From positions 1 through 24,351 of the IMG/VR virus record IMGVR_UViG_3300017971_000750: a stretch of DNA of 24,351 nucleotides, one strand, 5' to 3'. How positions within the stretch are numbered: position 1 is the stretch's first letter; each line of letters begins with the position of its first letter. This DNA is from a virus. A program made the position numbers and the translations under genes. Below are positions 15,908-23,332 of this stretch, in pieces. Below the pieces are notes generated by a model. It worked only from the letters and a program-made list of their open reading frames with translations. It had not been told where the DNA came from and made no database searches.

Positions 15908-16362
15908 TATGTCAGCGCGTTAACGATACCCGGGCACGTCCAATCCTGCGACCATACTAGCAGGTTGGAATCTTCGAACGCGCCGCGCTCTTCCTCGTCG
16001 CCCTCTTCCATGGCACCGTTGCTGCCCTCGGGGCGGAACCCCTGCAGGCATTCGCGGGCCTGAGACTTGAGGTCATGAATTCCAACGGTCGCCCGGGCTT
16101 CATCTGTCACTCTGAGGTTTTCACCGACGAAAAGAACCGTGATCGTGAACACCCTCCGACGCTGCGTAGGGCATCCTTTCGGCTGCTTCTCGTCAGGCGT
16201 GCTGCCCGTGCATTGAACGAAAATCACGGGTGGCTGCTGGGAAATCCGGTGAATGTCCTCGTCGATGCTGGCGCTCGGATACACCTTGTCATCGATTCCG
16301 GTGACGCTGCTTTTCAGCTCGGCGACGACAGAATCCTCGAGTGTTTCTTCGATCGATGCCAT
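15907..16362 (-). CDS. Mu gp37-like (DUF1834-type) tail terminator/completion protein
   Basis: The product is 151 residues. It reads like DUF1834/gp37 proteins: an N-terminal helix (ASIEETLEDSVVAELKSSV), a PPVIFVQC strand, then RRRVFTITVLFVGENLR and a helix LKSQARECLQGF, ending in a strand pair with NLLVWSQDWTCPGIV. Proteins at this locus cap the tail or join it to the head completion proteins. Two adjacent ATGs exist (16365 and 16362). The second has the better distance to GGAGG and overlaps the upstream stop as TGATG, so it is preferred. The order gp36, gpG, gp37-like fits Mu-related head-tail connector clusters. Family call is by pattern and order. Confidence 0.75.
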   Translation of the reverse strand: MASIEETLEDSVVAELKSSVTGIDDKVYPSASIDEDIHRISQQPPVIFVQCTGSTPDEKQPKGCPTQRRRVFTITVLFVGENLRVTDEARATVGIHDLKSQARECLQGFRPEGSNGAMEEGDEEERGAFEDSNLLVWSQDWTCPGIVNALT

Positions 16363-16943
16363 CATCCCTCCATGCGCCCGTCAAGATCTTCGGCGATCAT
16401 CTTCGAAATCATGATCGACATACCGCGGCTCAGGCCAAGCATTCTACGCCGAGGCAGGCCCGGGTGAGTCACCTCACGAGCGAAAGCCCAAAACCCGCCA
16501 GCGTCGCGCGGCGCCTCGGTCTTGCCGGCGACAGGGAACCGGAGGGATTTCTTCCGCTTCTTCCTGATCTTGTACGGGCCTTTGGTGCCCTCGTTGTGGA
16601 ATACAGCTTTCTTCGAGCTGCTCCCGATGATGAGAGCATCGCTTCCGCGGAATTTCCAAATGTTCTGGCGGCCCCCACGGTTGAAGCTGGCGCGGAGTAA
16701 ACCGCGATCGAGGAGTGGCTTCGAACTCTGGCCACGTCGGCCGGTGACGGTGTTCGGCCTCAGTCGCTTCCAGGGCTGCTTCGTCACCGGGTCGTATCCT
16801 CTCCGGAATGCGGCGGCCGTCCTGTTGAGGACGTGCTCTCCGGCGACCTCCAGACCCTCCTGTGAGCGAAGGTATTTCTCCACTCGTGAGAGCTTCATGT
16901 TCACAGCATTGGCACCGAAAAGAATCGAGGGCACAGCTACCAC
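16362..16943 (-). CDS. Phage virion morphogenesis protein, Mu gpG-like
   Basis: The product is 193 residues. The Phage_tail_S / Mu gpG family pattern is visible: RGYDPVTKQPWKRLRPNTVTGRR, then KPLLDRGLLRASFN, then DALIIGSSSKKAVFHNEGTKG, and a late PRRRMLGLS. These proteins act in tail completion or head-tail joining. Start: the longest form begins with GTG at 16943, overlapping the end of the gp36-like gene by 7 bases; a GTG at 16934 and an ATG at 16898 are alternatives, and none has an ideal ribosome binding site, so translation is probably coupled to the upstream gene. The protein is strongly basic (KIRKKRKKSLRF near 125-136). Ends in a TGATG overlap with the gp37-like gene. Confidence 0.85.
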   Translation of the reverse strand: MVAVPSILFGANAVNMKLSRVEKYLRSQEGLEVAGEHVLNRTAAAFRRGYDPVTKQPWKRLRPNTVTGRRGQSSKPLLDRGLLRASFNRGGRQNIWKFRGSDALIIGSSSKKAVFHNEGTKGPYKIRKKRKKSLRFPVAGKTEAPRDAGGFWAFAREVTHPGLPRRRMLGLSRGMSIMISKMIAEDLDGRMEG

Positions 16944-17395
16944 CAGTTGAGCTTGTCGCGGGTCATCTCGCGAGTGTTTGCTTCGACCTGAGATACGGAA
17001 CCCCCCTCAGGGGGATCCGGCTGCGGCTCTGCGTCGATCAGGTGCGCTTTCGACATGGCGACGTCCTTCACCCACGCTTTCCACATGTCGCAGCGATCTT
17101 GGACGTTCTGAGGTGCACCGCGGCCGCGGTTGTACAAGTTGCACACCGAAATCGATCCTGTGGCGTTCTTCAGTGCCTTCGTCGGCGAAGCTACAGGGAC
17201 GTCGTATCGCGAGCTCAGGTAGCTGTTCAGGAACGCCTCGGCCCCGTCGATTGCCTCGTCGACGGCTTCCTGCTGCTCCTCTGTCGTGGTGAGATCCGTC
17301 ATGATGTGAGCGAGCGTCTTCGTCCCGAGGAACTCGTTCAGCTCTTTCGGCTCTTCTGGACCGCCGCCAACGATGTGGACGAGATAGTCGCCCAT
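16937..17395 (-). CDS. Mu gp36-like (DUF1320) head-tail connector protein
   Basis: The product is 152 residues. The DUF1320/gp36 pattern is clear: DLTTTEEQQEAVDEAIDGAEAFLNSYLSSRYDVP, then ALKNATGSISVCNLY, and a helical remainder. Members bind the portal side of the capsid as an adaptor, comparable to the gp6/gp15-type connector. Start is ATG at 17395, just 3 bases after the stop of the 73-residue gene. The last codons are TGG TGG TAG, overlapping the start of the gpG-like gene. Confidence 0.88.
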   Translation of the reverse strand: MGDYLVHIVGGGPEEPKELNEFLGTKTLAHIMTDLTTTEEQQEAVDEAIDGAEAFLNSYLSSRYDVPVASPTKALKNATGSISVCNLYNRGRGAPQNVQDRCDMWKAWVKDVAMSKAHLIDAEPQPDPPEGGSVSQVEANTREMTRDKLNWW

Positions 17396-17398
17396 GGG

Positions 17399-17620
17399 TT
17401 ACTCCTCGACAGCCGGATTTGGCTTCTTTTCAGCCTTCTGTTTCGGTCCTGGCTTCGCGTATTTCCTGACGCCGAGGCCATCTGTTTTCATGAGCGCCTT
17501 CGCGTAGTCCTCGGTTGCGATAAACGGCTTCCCAGCTGGCTGGATCTTACTGCGGCCAATCCCGTCTTCGCCGCGTAGCAAGAGGCTTTCTGTTGCGACG
17601 AGTTCGACTTTGTTTCCCAT
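17399..17620 (-). CDS. Small unknown protein after the capsid gene
   Basis: The product is 73 residues from ATG at 17620 behind GGAGGAAAGC, ending in TAA at 17401-17399. The sequence has a short beta/alpha start (MGNKVELVATESLLLRGEDG), then FIATEDYAKALMKTDGLGVRKY, and a Lys/Pro-rich tail. A similar-sized gene between capsid and gp36-like gene is common in Mu-like head clusters, but I recognise no family. It starts 19 bases after the end of the terminator T-run, so its expression depends on read-through or antitermination. The same frame is open further upstream inside the capsid gene, but that part is a shadow. Confidence 0.7.
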   Translation of the reverse strand: MGNKVELVATESLLLRGEDGIGRSKIQPAGKPFIATEDYAKALMKTDGLGVRKYAKPGPKQKAEKKPNPAVEE

Positions 17621-17638
17621 GCTTTCCTCCAGTCGGTC

Positions 17639-17669
17639 AAAAAGAGGGGCGGCCCGAAAGCCGCCCCCT
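17639..17669 (-). terminator. Intrinsic terminator after the major capsid gene
   Basis: The minus strand forms GGGGCGGC (17669-17662), loop TTTCGG, GCCGCCCC (17655-17648): a perfect 8-base-pair G+C-rich stem. TC and a run of seven T (17645-17639) follow. It lies 33 bases after the capsid stop and ahead of the next ribosome binding site, on the transcribed strand. Confidence 0.88.
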
Positions 17670-17702
17670 GGACCAGATTGCCCGAGGGCCTGATCTTGGG
17701 CT

Positions 17703-18662
17703 CTACGGAGTGTTGGTCGCCTTGAGCAGATAGCCGGCATCGTTCTTCGCAATCCACGGCTTGAGCTGCTCCATGTACCACATCTCCGACACCCACTGCT
17801 GCTCGGTGAGGTCATCACCGGCGATACCGAGGAGCGGGACGCCGTCAACCTCACCGTAACGTCGAGTCGCGGTGAACCCGAAGGTCGGCGCTTCGCGCTC
17901 GGTCGGGTTCGGATCGACGTAGGACAAATGGACGTTGTCCGGCCACATGTCAACGAAGTCAGTGCCGTCGTGGTAGGCAGCCGTTCCGACGTTGAAGTAT
18001 GGCATGTTGAGGTAGTCGGAGAACTGCTGCATCGACACCGTCTGCGTCGTGCGGTCTGCCCCGGTTCCACCCGGCATTTTGTTGATGACGTTCGGATTGC
18101 CGCGTGCCGAGGTCCAGGCCGACCACCCCATCTCGAGGTTATTCGGCAGGACGCCAACCTTCTGGCGAATGGCATCCATGACCGCCAGGAGGTCGTTGAA
18201 GGGGTCGCCGGTATCGGTGTCCCACTTCACGGAGACCGTCGTCACCATACCGGCCGCGTAGGTGGCGTCGGTGTTGATGAGATCGGCGATCGCCTTCTCG
18301 CGATTGAGAACCACCATCCGCTGAGCGGTGCCACGGGCACGTCCACGGGCATCGATGCCGGCGACGCTGGCTTCCTCGATTTCGAGGCGATCGAGCGGAG
18401 CAGAAAGAGCGAACTCTTCCAACTGCTCGGTCGTGTAGTCAACGGCGAACTCAACCTGTTTCGGCTTCGAACGCAGCGCACGACGTGCGTCCACGAGCTT
18501 GAATGCCTCATAGCCGTAGATGGGAGCCTTGAACGACATAGACGGGACGATGTAGTACGGCAGAACCTTGTGCCCGATCAGCTCCGGCATCATGAAGCCG
18601 ATCGACAGGGCGGTCTGCAGGGGATCGATGTTGAGGCGCAGTTCGGAAAGTCTGTCAGGCAT
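17703..18662 (-). CDS. Major capsid protein
   Basis: The product is 319 residues, ATG behind a G-run (GGGGGGG, 5-base gap). The N-terminal sequence (MPDRLSELRLNIDPLQTALS, GFMMPELIGHKVLPYYIV, MSFKAPIYGYEAFKLVDARRALRSK) is typical of coat subunits with an HK97 fold found in Mu- and P22-related phages. The middle contains NREKAIADLINTDATYAAGMV and WSAWTSARGNPNVINKMPGG, matching the spine helix and A-domain pattern of this group. It follows protease/scaffold and decoration genes and precedes the connector genes, exactly where a major coat gene belongs. An intrinsic terminator directly downstream fits high expression of this transcript part. I am sure of the role and less sure of the exact Pfam family (gpE-like or gpT-like). 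Confidence 0.9.
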   Translation of the reverse strand: MPDRLSELRLNIDPLQTALSIGFMMPELIGHKVLPYYIVPSMSFKAPIYGYEAFKLVDARRALRSKPKQVEFAVDYTTEQLEEFALSAPLDRLEIEEASVAGIDARGRARGTAQRMVVLNREKAIADLINTDATYAAGMVTTVSVKWDTDTGDPFNDLLAVMDAIRQKVGVLPNNLEMGWSAWTSARGNPNVINKMPGGTGADRTTQTVSMQQFSDYLNMPYFNVGTAAYHDGTDFVDMWPDNVHLSYVDPNPTEREAPTFGFTATRRYGEVDGVPLLGIAGDDLTEQQWVSEMWYMEQLKPWIAKNDAGYLLKATNTP

Positions 18663-18675
18663 GTCATCCCCCCCC

Positions 18676-19056
18676 TTACGGTGCCGGCGCCATGGTGCCG
18701 GAGACGAGCGGCATCACGAAAGCCTCGATGAGATCGGTGTCGACGCCGGCCTCTTGGGCGACGGCGTACCACGGCTCATCCGCGGCAGCGGCGGTGAAAA
18801 TCCCGGTGCCGTCGCCGATGGTCAGGCGATCGCCAGCCGAGACGGGTCCACCGAGTAGGACGGGAACCATACCGGTTTGAACCGTCATGGCTTTTCCGTC
18901 GTCGGTCTCGAATTTGTTGACGCCGGCGAGCTGCGCACCATCAGCGCTCGCGACGAAGATCGCACCATCAGGACCGACAGCGACTCCCGCATCGACGGAA
19001 GCGCCCTCGGCGTTGGTGAGCGTGAACGTGTTGAATGGCTGGTTTGCCACTTTCAT
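18676..19056 (-). CDS. Capsid decoration/stabilising protein, DUF2190-like
   Basis: The product is 126 residues, ATG behind GGGAGG. It has the small beta-barrel pattern of DUF2190/cement proteins: GVAVGPDGAIFVASADGAQL, AGVNKFETDDGKAMTVQTGM, GGPVSAGDRLTIGDGTGIFT, then YAVAQEAGVDTDLIEAFVMP. Such proteins trimerise on the outside of the expanded capsid and stabilise it. The position directly upstream of the coat gene, with 13 bases between, is standard. About 53 bases separate it from the protease/scaffold gene; that gap holds no gene. Confidence 0.85.
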   Translation of the reverse strand: MKVANQPFNTFTLTNAEGASVDAGVAVGPDGAIFVASADGAQLAGVNKFETDDGKAMTVQTGMVPVLLGGPVSAGDRLTIGDGTGIFTAAAADEPWYAVAQEAGVDTDLIEAFVMPLVSGTMAPAP

Positions 19057-19109
19057 ACCCTCCCAGAAGTCTCAAGCCGATAACGAAAAGGACACAGAGA
19101 GCGGCTTCT

Positions 19110-19631
19110 CTACTGCGTGATCGTCGAACGGCCGAGGATCCGGATTGCCTTTGCGGTGTTGCCGCCCTGGCTTGCGGATGCCTTCGCGATGACGGCGTTG
19201 GCCTTCGCGAGGCGTTCCGGGTCGATCCGGTGGCCTTCAGCGGATGAGATGTTGAATTTGAGAATCGCGTCCCCGTTTTGATCGGCCGCGGCCTGCGAGG
19301 TCTGACGACCCTGTGGGGGCTTGTCGGGGCCGCCAGGCTCGGTCTCGATCGGCTTGAGGGTACCGGCGATCACGTCGAAGCGTTCGCGGTCGTTGGTGGC
19401 GAGGTCGATGAAGGCCTCGCGCTGGTCTTTGTGCAGCTTGCCCTCGGCGATGAGGGTATCGACATCGGCTTCCGCCTTTGCCTTGACCTTCTCCGCCTCC
19501 AACTCGGCTACGCGAGTCGTGGCAGTTGCACCCTGTTCCGCCTGCTGTCGAAGGGCTGCGGCCTTGGCGACGAAGTCTTCCTCGCTGTCCGCCTGGATGC
19601 CCATCTGTGCGGCTAGGGTTTTCCAATCCAT
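19110..19631 (-). CDS. Nested scaffold protein from internal start (Mu gpZ-like)
   Basis: An in-frame ATG at 19631 (residue 346 of the protease gene) has a perfect ribosome binding site, GGAGG at 19643-19639 with a 7-base gap. It would give a 173-residue protein starting MDWKTLAAQMGIQADSEEDF, followed by a coiled-coil region (AKAAALRQQAEQ, VAELEAEKVKAKAEADV). This is the typical composition of a phage scaffold. The arrangement is that of Mu I/Z and lambda C/Nu3. The start signal is seen; separate production of the protein is inferred. Confidence 0.75.
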   Translation of the reverse strand: MDWKTLAAQMGIQADSEEDFVAKAAALRQQAEQGATATTRVAELEAEKVKAKAEADVDTLIAEGKLHKDQREAFIDLATNDRERFDVIAGTLKPIETEPGGPDKPPQGRQTSQAAADQNGDAILKFNISSAEGHRIDPERLAKANAVIAKASASQGGNTAKAIRILGRSTITQ

Positions 19632-20666
19632 GTCCTGACCTCCAGTAGTTTTCGCCGGCTCGCCGGCTCGTTGACGATCGGCCTTTGTCCTGCCAACCGT
19701 ATCACCAGAGGCGGAAATATCCAAATTTCCGGATTTATCCGGTTCCTTGGATTTCAGGCGCTTCGCCGCCGCTGCCATCATGCCCTCAAAGGCCGGGTCG
19801 TTGGTCAGAGCGGCAGAGAAGAGTTCCAAGACGACGCCCTCATTCGTGTGGCTGAAGACGGGAGAGATGAACTGGTATTCGCGGTTCCTGATCAGCTCGG
19901 CAGCCTTCGCCGTCCATTTCACCAGGGCATAGACGCCGGGGCCACTCTTCGCGATTCTATCGGCCGCCTCGGCTCCCATCTCCGCCGTGATCTCGTCCAG
20001 AGATTCCGCGCTGACTTCGCTGGTTGTGATGTCGCCCTCGTCCGTCGCCGGCCACGCGGCGAGAACTGCCCACATCCACCCGGCCGCCAAGCTGGCGAAC
20101 GGTTCTGAAGAATACGTCCGATGCTCATAGTCGATCACCATCGGATTCGATCGCTGAGCGAAGAGGCGCGGGACCATCCCCATGGAGATTTCGTTGATGA
20201 CGTAGTGACGCCCGTCGACCAGGTCGGACGGCCCGTATGGGAAGAGCTGAATCACACCCTCGGCCATGTCATCCCATTCGACGGCTTCAATCATCGACGC
20301 GCCGGCTGCGAACCCAACGGCGCCGATGTTGTCGAGCCCCCGCGAACCCTCATCGCCGTCAATCAGCGCAAGGAGCTGCCCGGCCGCCTCGGCGATCGGG
20401 GTGTGTCCACGGCTCACGGCCCGGGCGCGCGCCAAGATGACAGCCGGTCGGCTGACCTTCCCGTCCTGCGTGATGATCGGGTATTCCCACGCCGAAGCTT
20501 TCGCGCGGTCCTCACCTGTCACGATTCCAACGCAGACCTCCCCGGGGTCAAACCCTTCGCCAATGACAGCGGCGCACACCTTCGACGGGTCCGTGATGAT
20601 GTCCCCGGCCTCGATCAGTTCGGCCGCTTTTTTGAATCCCTTGTCGTTGAGTCTGACGATTGACAT
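19110..20666 (-). CDS. Mu gpI-like prohead protease with scaffold C-terminus and N-terminal extension
   Basis: The product is 518 residues. Residues 137-297 carry the Mu-like protease pattern: GVIQLFPYGPSDLVDGRHYV, IDYEH with His182, LAAGWMWAV, VKWTAKAAELIRNREYQFISPVFS and AALTNDPAFEG. A low-complexity Lys/Glu/Gln-rich scaffold segment follows, from about 346 to the end. In Mu, gpI processes the prohead and an internal start gives scaffold gpZ. Odd points: about 135 residues precede the protease domain (VRLNDKGFKKAAELIEAGDI, SAWEYPIITQDGKVSRPAVI), which canonical Mu gpI lacks as I recall, and roughly 30 extra residues (GDITTSEVSAESLDEITAEMG) lie between the GW and WT motifs. It starts 9 bases after the gpF-like gene. 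Confidence 0.85.
   Translation of the reverse strand: MSIVRLNDKGFKKAAELIEAGDIITDPSKVCAAVIGEGFDPGEVCVGIVTGEDRAKASAWEYPIITQDGKVSRPAVILARARAVSRGHTPIAEAAGQLLALIDGDEGSRGLDNIGAVGFAAGASMIEAVEWDDMAEGVIQLFPYGPSDLVDGRHYVINEISMGMVPRLFAQRSNPMVIDYEHRTYSSEPFASLAAGWMWAVLAAWPATDEGDITTSEVSAESLDEITAEMGAEAADRIAKSGPGVYALVKWTAKAAELIRNREYQFISPVFSHTNEGVVLELFSAALTNDPAFEGMMAAAAKRLKSKEPDKSGNLDISASGDTVGRTKADRQRAGEPAKTTGGQDMDWKTLAAQMGIQADSEEDFVAKAAALRQQAEQGATATTRVAELEAEKVKAKAEADVDTLIAEGKLHKDQREAFIDLATNDRERFDVIAGTLKPIETEPGGPDKPPQGRQTSQAAADQNGDAILKFNISSAEGHRIDPERLAKANAVIAKASASQGGNTAKAIRILGRSTITQ
19639..19643 (-). promoter_or_regulatory. Internal ribosome binding site for the nested scaffold
   Basis: GGAGG inside the protease coding region, 7 bases before an in-frame ATG at the point where the protein changes from globular to coiled-coil scaffold sequence. 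Confidence 0.75.
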
Positions 20667-20675
20667 TGTGTCCTC

Positions 20676-21341
20676 CTACGCTGTCCTCAAAAAGTGCTTC
20701 AGAATAGTCAGGCGACGATTCGCCATCGCGTTCCAGTCCGTCGCCGGATTGCCGGCCCACCCGGCCTGAGGCCCTTGATAATCTCCAGGCGTCCCGCGCT
20801 TCTTCGGCCTGCGGTCTGCGAGCTTCTTCGTGATCTGTCTGACCACGCTCCGGCACTGGTGATGATTCGGCGGGTATAGGTGTTGCGGGAATTCCCCCCT
20901 GATCCACCAACGACCGTCGAGGGGCCTGCAGATCTTCGAGGTTCTCGAATCGAGAATCGCATCGTACACCAGGACAGGGAATGCCTCTTTCATGTGGCCC
21001 CTGTTCATCGCGATCCAGCGCGCCTGATTGTACGATCCGATCACGGCGTTTCGATAGACGACCTCGATGTACCACCGTTCCCACGCGATGCCGGCTTCTT
21101 CAAGCCAGATCTCGAAGTCTCGCATCGTGCCGCCCGTCTTTACGAGCTTCTGAAGCTGGCGCTTGCAGCGGGATAGCACGGAGGCGTTGCGGACCTCCGA
21201 CAGGGTGAAGGCCACCTGTTTGAGGTCGTCGGAGAGGGCGTAGAACTCCTCCTTCTGCAGGATGCCGGCTTCGTCGAGGTACCGCGCTGCGTCCTCATCG
21301 GAGAGCGGCTCGCGGAGCGGGATGGCTACGAGTTCGCCCAT
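20676..21341 (-). CDS. Minor head protein, Mu gpF / SPP1 gp7-like
   Basis: The product is 221 residues. The Phage_Mu_F signature is explicit: YDAILDSRTSKICRPLDG (126-143) and PPNHHQCRS (157-165), with the conserved Asp, Cys and His-Cys residues. The N-terminal part is helical (SEVRNASVLSRCKRQLQKLV). Proteins of this family are packaged in small numbers inside the head near the portal and act early in assembly or DNA delivery. The gene starts 1 base after the stop of the 82-residue gene and is followed by the protease gene, matching the Mu gene order portal, gpF, protease/scaffold. Confidence 0.92.
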   Translation of the reverse strand: MGELVAIPLREPLSDEDAARYLDEAGILQKEEFYALSDDLKQVAFTLSEVRNASVLSRCKRQLQKLVKTGGTMRDFEIWLEEAGIAWERWYIEVVYRNAVIGSYNQARWIAMNRGHMKEAFPVLVYDAILDSRTSKICRPLDGRWWIRGEFPQHLYPPNHHQCRSVVRQITKKLADRRPKKRGTPGDYQGPQAGWAGNPATDWNAMANRRLTILKHFLRTA

Positions 21342-21342
21342 G

Positions 21343-21591
21343 TCACCAGTCTGGATTCTCGAAGCTGTCGTTGTGCTCTTTCCGCTTCTCTCGGCGGTAG
21401 AGCTTCAGCATTTCGAGAGGGAACCGCGTGTTGTAAAACTCCAGCATCGCGGCCTCGTCGGCGTACGCGGCCTCGTCGAATGACTTCGTCAACGGATTCC
21501 AGCCGTACCGCTTCGACCGGCAGAAAGCCCACACGGCCTTCCGTTTCTGTTCGACAAGAACTTGCGTACCGGGGAACAGTCGGACGCTCAT
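21343..21591 (-). CDS. Small unknown protein between portal and gpF-like genes
   Basis: The product is 82 residues. The start ATG overlaps the portal stop as ATGA and the stop lies one base before the next start, so it is embedded in a translationally coupled run. The sequence is basic and aromatic (VEQKRKAVWAFCRSKRYGWNPL, FYNTRFPLEMLKLYRREKRK). I recognise no family. Given its position it may be a portal- or DNA-associated small head protein. It is likely real because it fills the only gap between two well-supported genes with tight coupling at both ends. Confidence 0.7.
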   Translation of the reverse strand: MSVRLFPGTQVLVEQKRKAVWAFCRSKRYGWNPLTKSFDEAAYADEAAMLEFYNTRFPLEMLKLYRREKRKEHNDSFENPDW

Positions 21592-23318
21592 TCGTCACCA
21601 CCTTCGGGCTCCGGGACCTTCGTCGGCTTGTCGTCGCGTCCGGGGCCCTCTCCGCGGGCTTCCCGCTCGATGCCGTCATGGCGGTCCTGCTCTGGGTTGT
21701 CTGACTCGGCGTCGATCTCGATGAGGCCATTCGCCGCAGCGGCCACCATGGTCTCGTGAATGGCTTCCTGGAGCTGCTCGACGGGGAGAGTCGGGTAGAG
21801 GGCCGTGAGCCGCGGGATCGCATCTGAAACGCTCAGCTCTGGATTCTCCCGGACCATCGTCGCGACGTCGTTCATGACAAACTGCCCGTTGAGGTCGGCC
21901 CACTCTTCGGCCGAGAGGGACGCGAGGGCCGCCAGGGCGAGCTGGGTTTCGTCGGCGCCTTCTCCAGCGATCGCTAGAGCATGGTCGCACGATTGTCGGC
22001 GCGCTGCCGCGAACTCCGGAGGCACTGTGGAGGTCTGACTCTGGCCTGGGAGAATCTCCTCCCCTTCCTCCGGGGGCCTGATCCTGAGCATTCGGTAACC
22101 CTCGGCGGCCGGCACCTCGAGCCCGAGTTTGTTCACGGCCGTGTCCAGCTTCGAGGCGTCCTTTTCTTCGTCGTCGGTGTTCTCAATCTCCAAGTTCAAG
22201 ACCGGAACCACGACATCCCACCCGAGGCCGTATCCGATGATCGGGGCGAAGAAGTCTCGGCGGACCGTGTCCGCGATATCCTCAACATCGGCCTCGACGA
22301 TGTCTAGCTCGACCTCCCTGTGAACCTTCGCTGCAGCATAGGTTCCGGTCTGCCCTGTCGTGTCCGTGGTGAGAGTTTGACCGAGCACGGCCTTCGAAAA
22401 CTGCTGATCGCACCAGAGGACGAAATCCTTGTGAGGCGAACCGCTGGCACCAACGCCTTTGGCGAACGCCTCAATTTCGATGTCCTCGTTGAAGACTCCG
22501 AAGCCGTCAGACGACATGGCCTTCAGGGCATTCCACAGCCTGATAAGACGGGGGTCTCCATCTTTCCAGTCCTTGGGCACCTTTGCCATCCTGGTCGGCA
22601 TTCCAAAGACCTCGACGAAGGATGCCCAGTCCCGCGTGGCAAAATGTTTCAGCACCCACGCATAGCAGATCGTCCGCATGACGCCGCGCCTCACGAGCTG
22701 AGGGGAATTCCCGCGGGGGCTGTGGATGATGAACTTGTCCTGGGGGACATTGAGCCATTCGCCCTTGTCGTTCTGGAACTGGAGGCCGCCGCCCCACCAC
22801 CTCCAGCCGATGTTCGGCGTTTCGTGGAGAGCTACCGGAACCTGTCCACGCCACTCGATCTCGAGCCCCTTGAAGCCGTCAATCGGTCCGTCGATCAGGA
22901 GGCCGACGAGCCCCTTGTAGCCGGCGACGTCAACCAGAACGGCATTGAGGTAGTCGACTGCCTTGTTGGCCATTGCGTCTTCCTCGAAGCCTTCCGGGGG
23001 GGTGATGGACGATTTAGCCTTAGACGCTTTCAGCCGGCGAGACTGCACGTTCGCGCCGAGGTGGGCATCCCCTTCCTTCATCCGCTGGAACATGTTGAGC
23101 TGTGGGCCGAAGTTGCCATATTCGGCATTCTTCAGCGTCATGTGGATCGCGGTCGGGTTGTAGACCGTGTTGTCGAAATATGGGTTCTTCTCTTGCTGTT
23201 TCGTGACGACGGCACCGATTGGCATCTCTCCGCGTTTCGTCCGCTCGCGGCCGAGGTTGTCTTTGCTCAGCGCGCTACCCTTGGCTTGTTCCTGTTGGAT
23301 TTCGCTCTCTGTTGGCAT
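21588..23318 (-). CDS. Portal protein, Mu gp29-like (DUF935)
   Basis: The product is 576 residues, ATG behind GGAGG with a 5-base gap. DUF935 hallmarks: GDAHLGANVQSRRLKASKAK (83-102), GLEIEWRG (151-158), KFIIHSPRGN (195-204), and LVRRGVMRTICYAWVLKHFATRDWASFVEVFGMPTRM (208-244), the diagnostic stem and wing segment. The portal dodecamer sits at one capsid vertex, where DNA is packaged by terminase and where the connector proteins attach. It starts 14 bases after the terminase stop. The C-terminal region (about 420-576) is a helical extension ending in a disordered acidic tail. Confidence 0.93.
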   Translation of the reverse strand: MPTESEIQQEQAKGSALSKDNLGRERTKRGEMPIGAVVTKQQEKNPYFDNTVYNPTAIHMTLKNAEYGNFGPQLNMFQRMKEGDAHLGANVQSRRLKASKAKSSITPPEGFEEDAMANKAVDYLNAVLVDVAGYKGLVGLLIDGPIDGFKGLEIEWRGQVPVALHETPNIGWRWWGGGLQFQNDKGEWLNVPQDKFIIHSPRGNSPQLVRRGVMRTICYAWVLKHFATRDWASFVEVFGMPTRMAKVPKDWKDGDPRLIRLWNALKAMSSDGFGVFNEDIEIEAFAKGVGASGSPHKDFVLWCDQQFSKAVLGQTLTTDTTGQTGTYAAAKVHREVELDIVEADVEDIADTVRRDFFAPIIGYGLGWDVVVPVLNLEIENTDDEEKDASKLDTAVNKLGLEVPAAEGYRMLRIRPPEEGEEILPGQSQTSTVPPEFAAARRQSCDHALAIAGEGADETQLALAALASLSAEEWADLNGQFVMNDVATMVRENPELSVSDAIPRLTALYPTLPVEQLQEAIHETMVAAAANGLIEIDAESDNPEQDRHDGIEREARGEGPGRDDKPTKVPEPEGGDE

Positions 23319-23332
23319 GGCAGCCTCCGCCC

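Noticed and set aside
17621-18175. Upstream part of the open frame shared with the 73-residue gene
   Set aside because: It overlaps the capsid gene and terminator and is Arg/Ser/Thr-rich shadow sequence; the strong GGAGG-ATG at 17620 marks the real start.
19057-19109. Inverted repeat AAGCCG/CGGCTT in the gap between protease and decoration genes
   Set aside because: Short stem with a loop of about 22 bases and no T-run after it; not convincing as a terminator.
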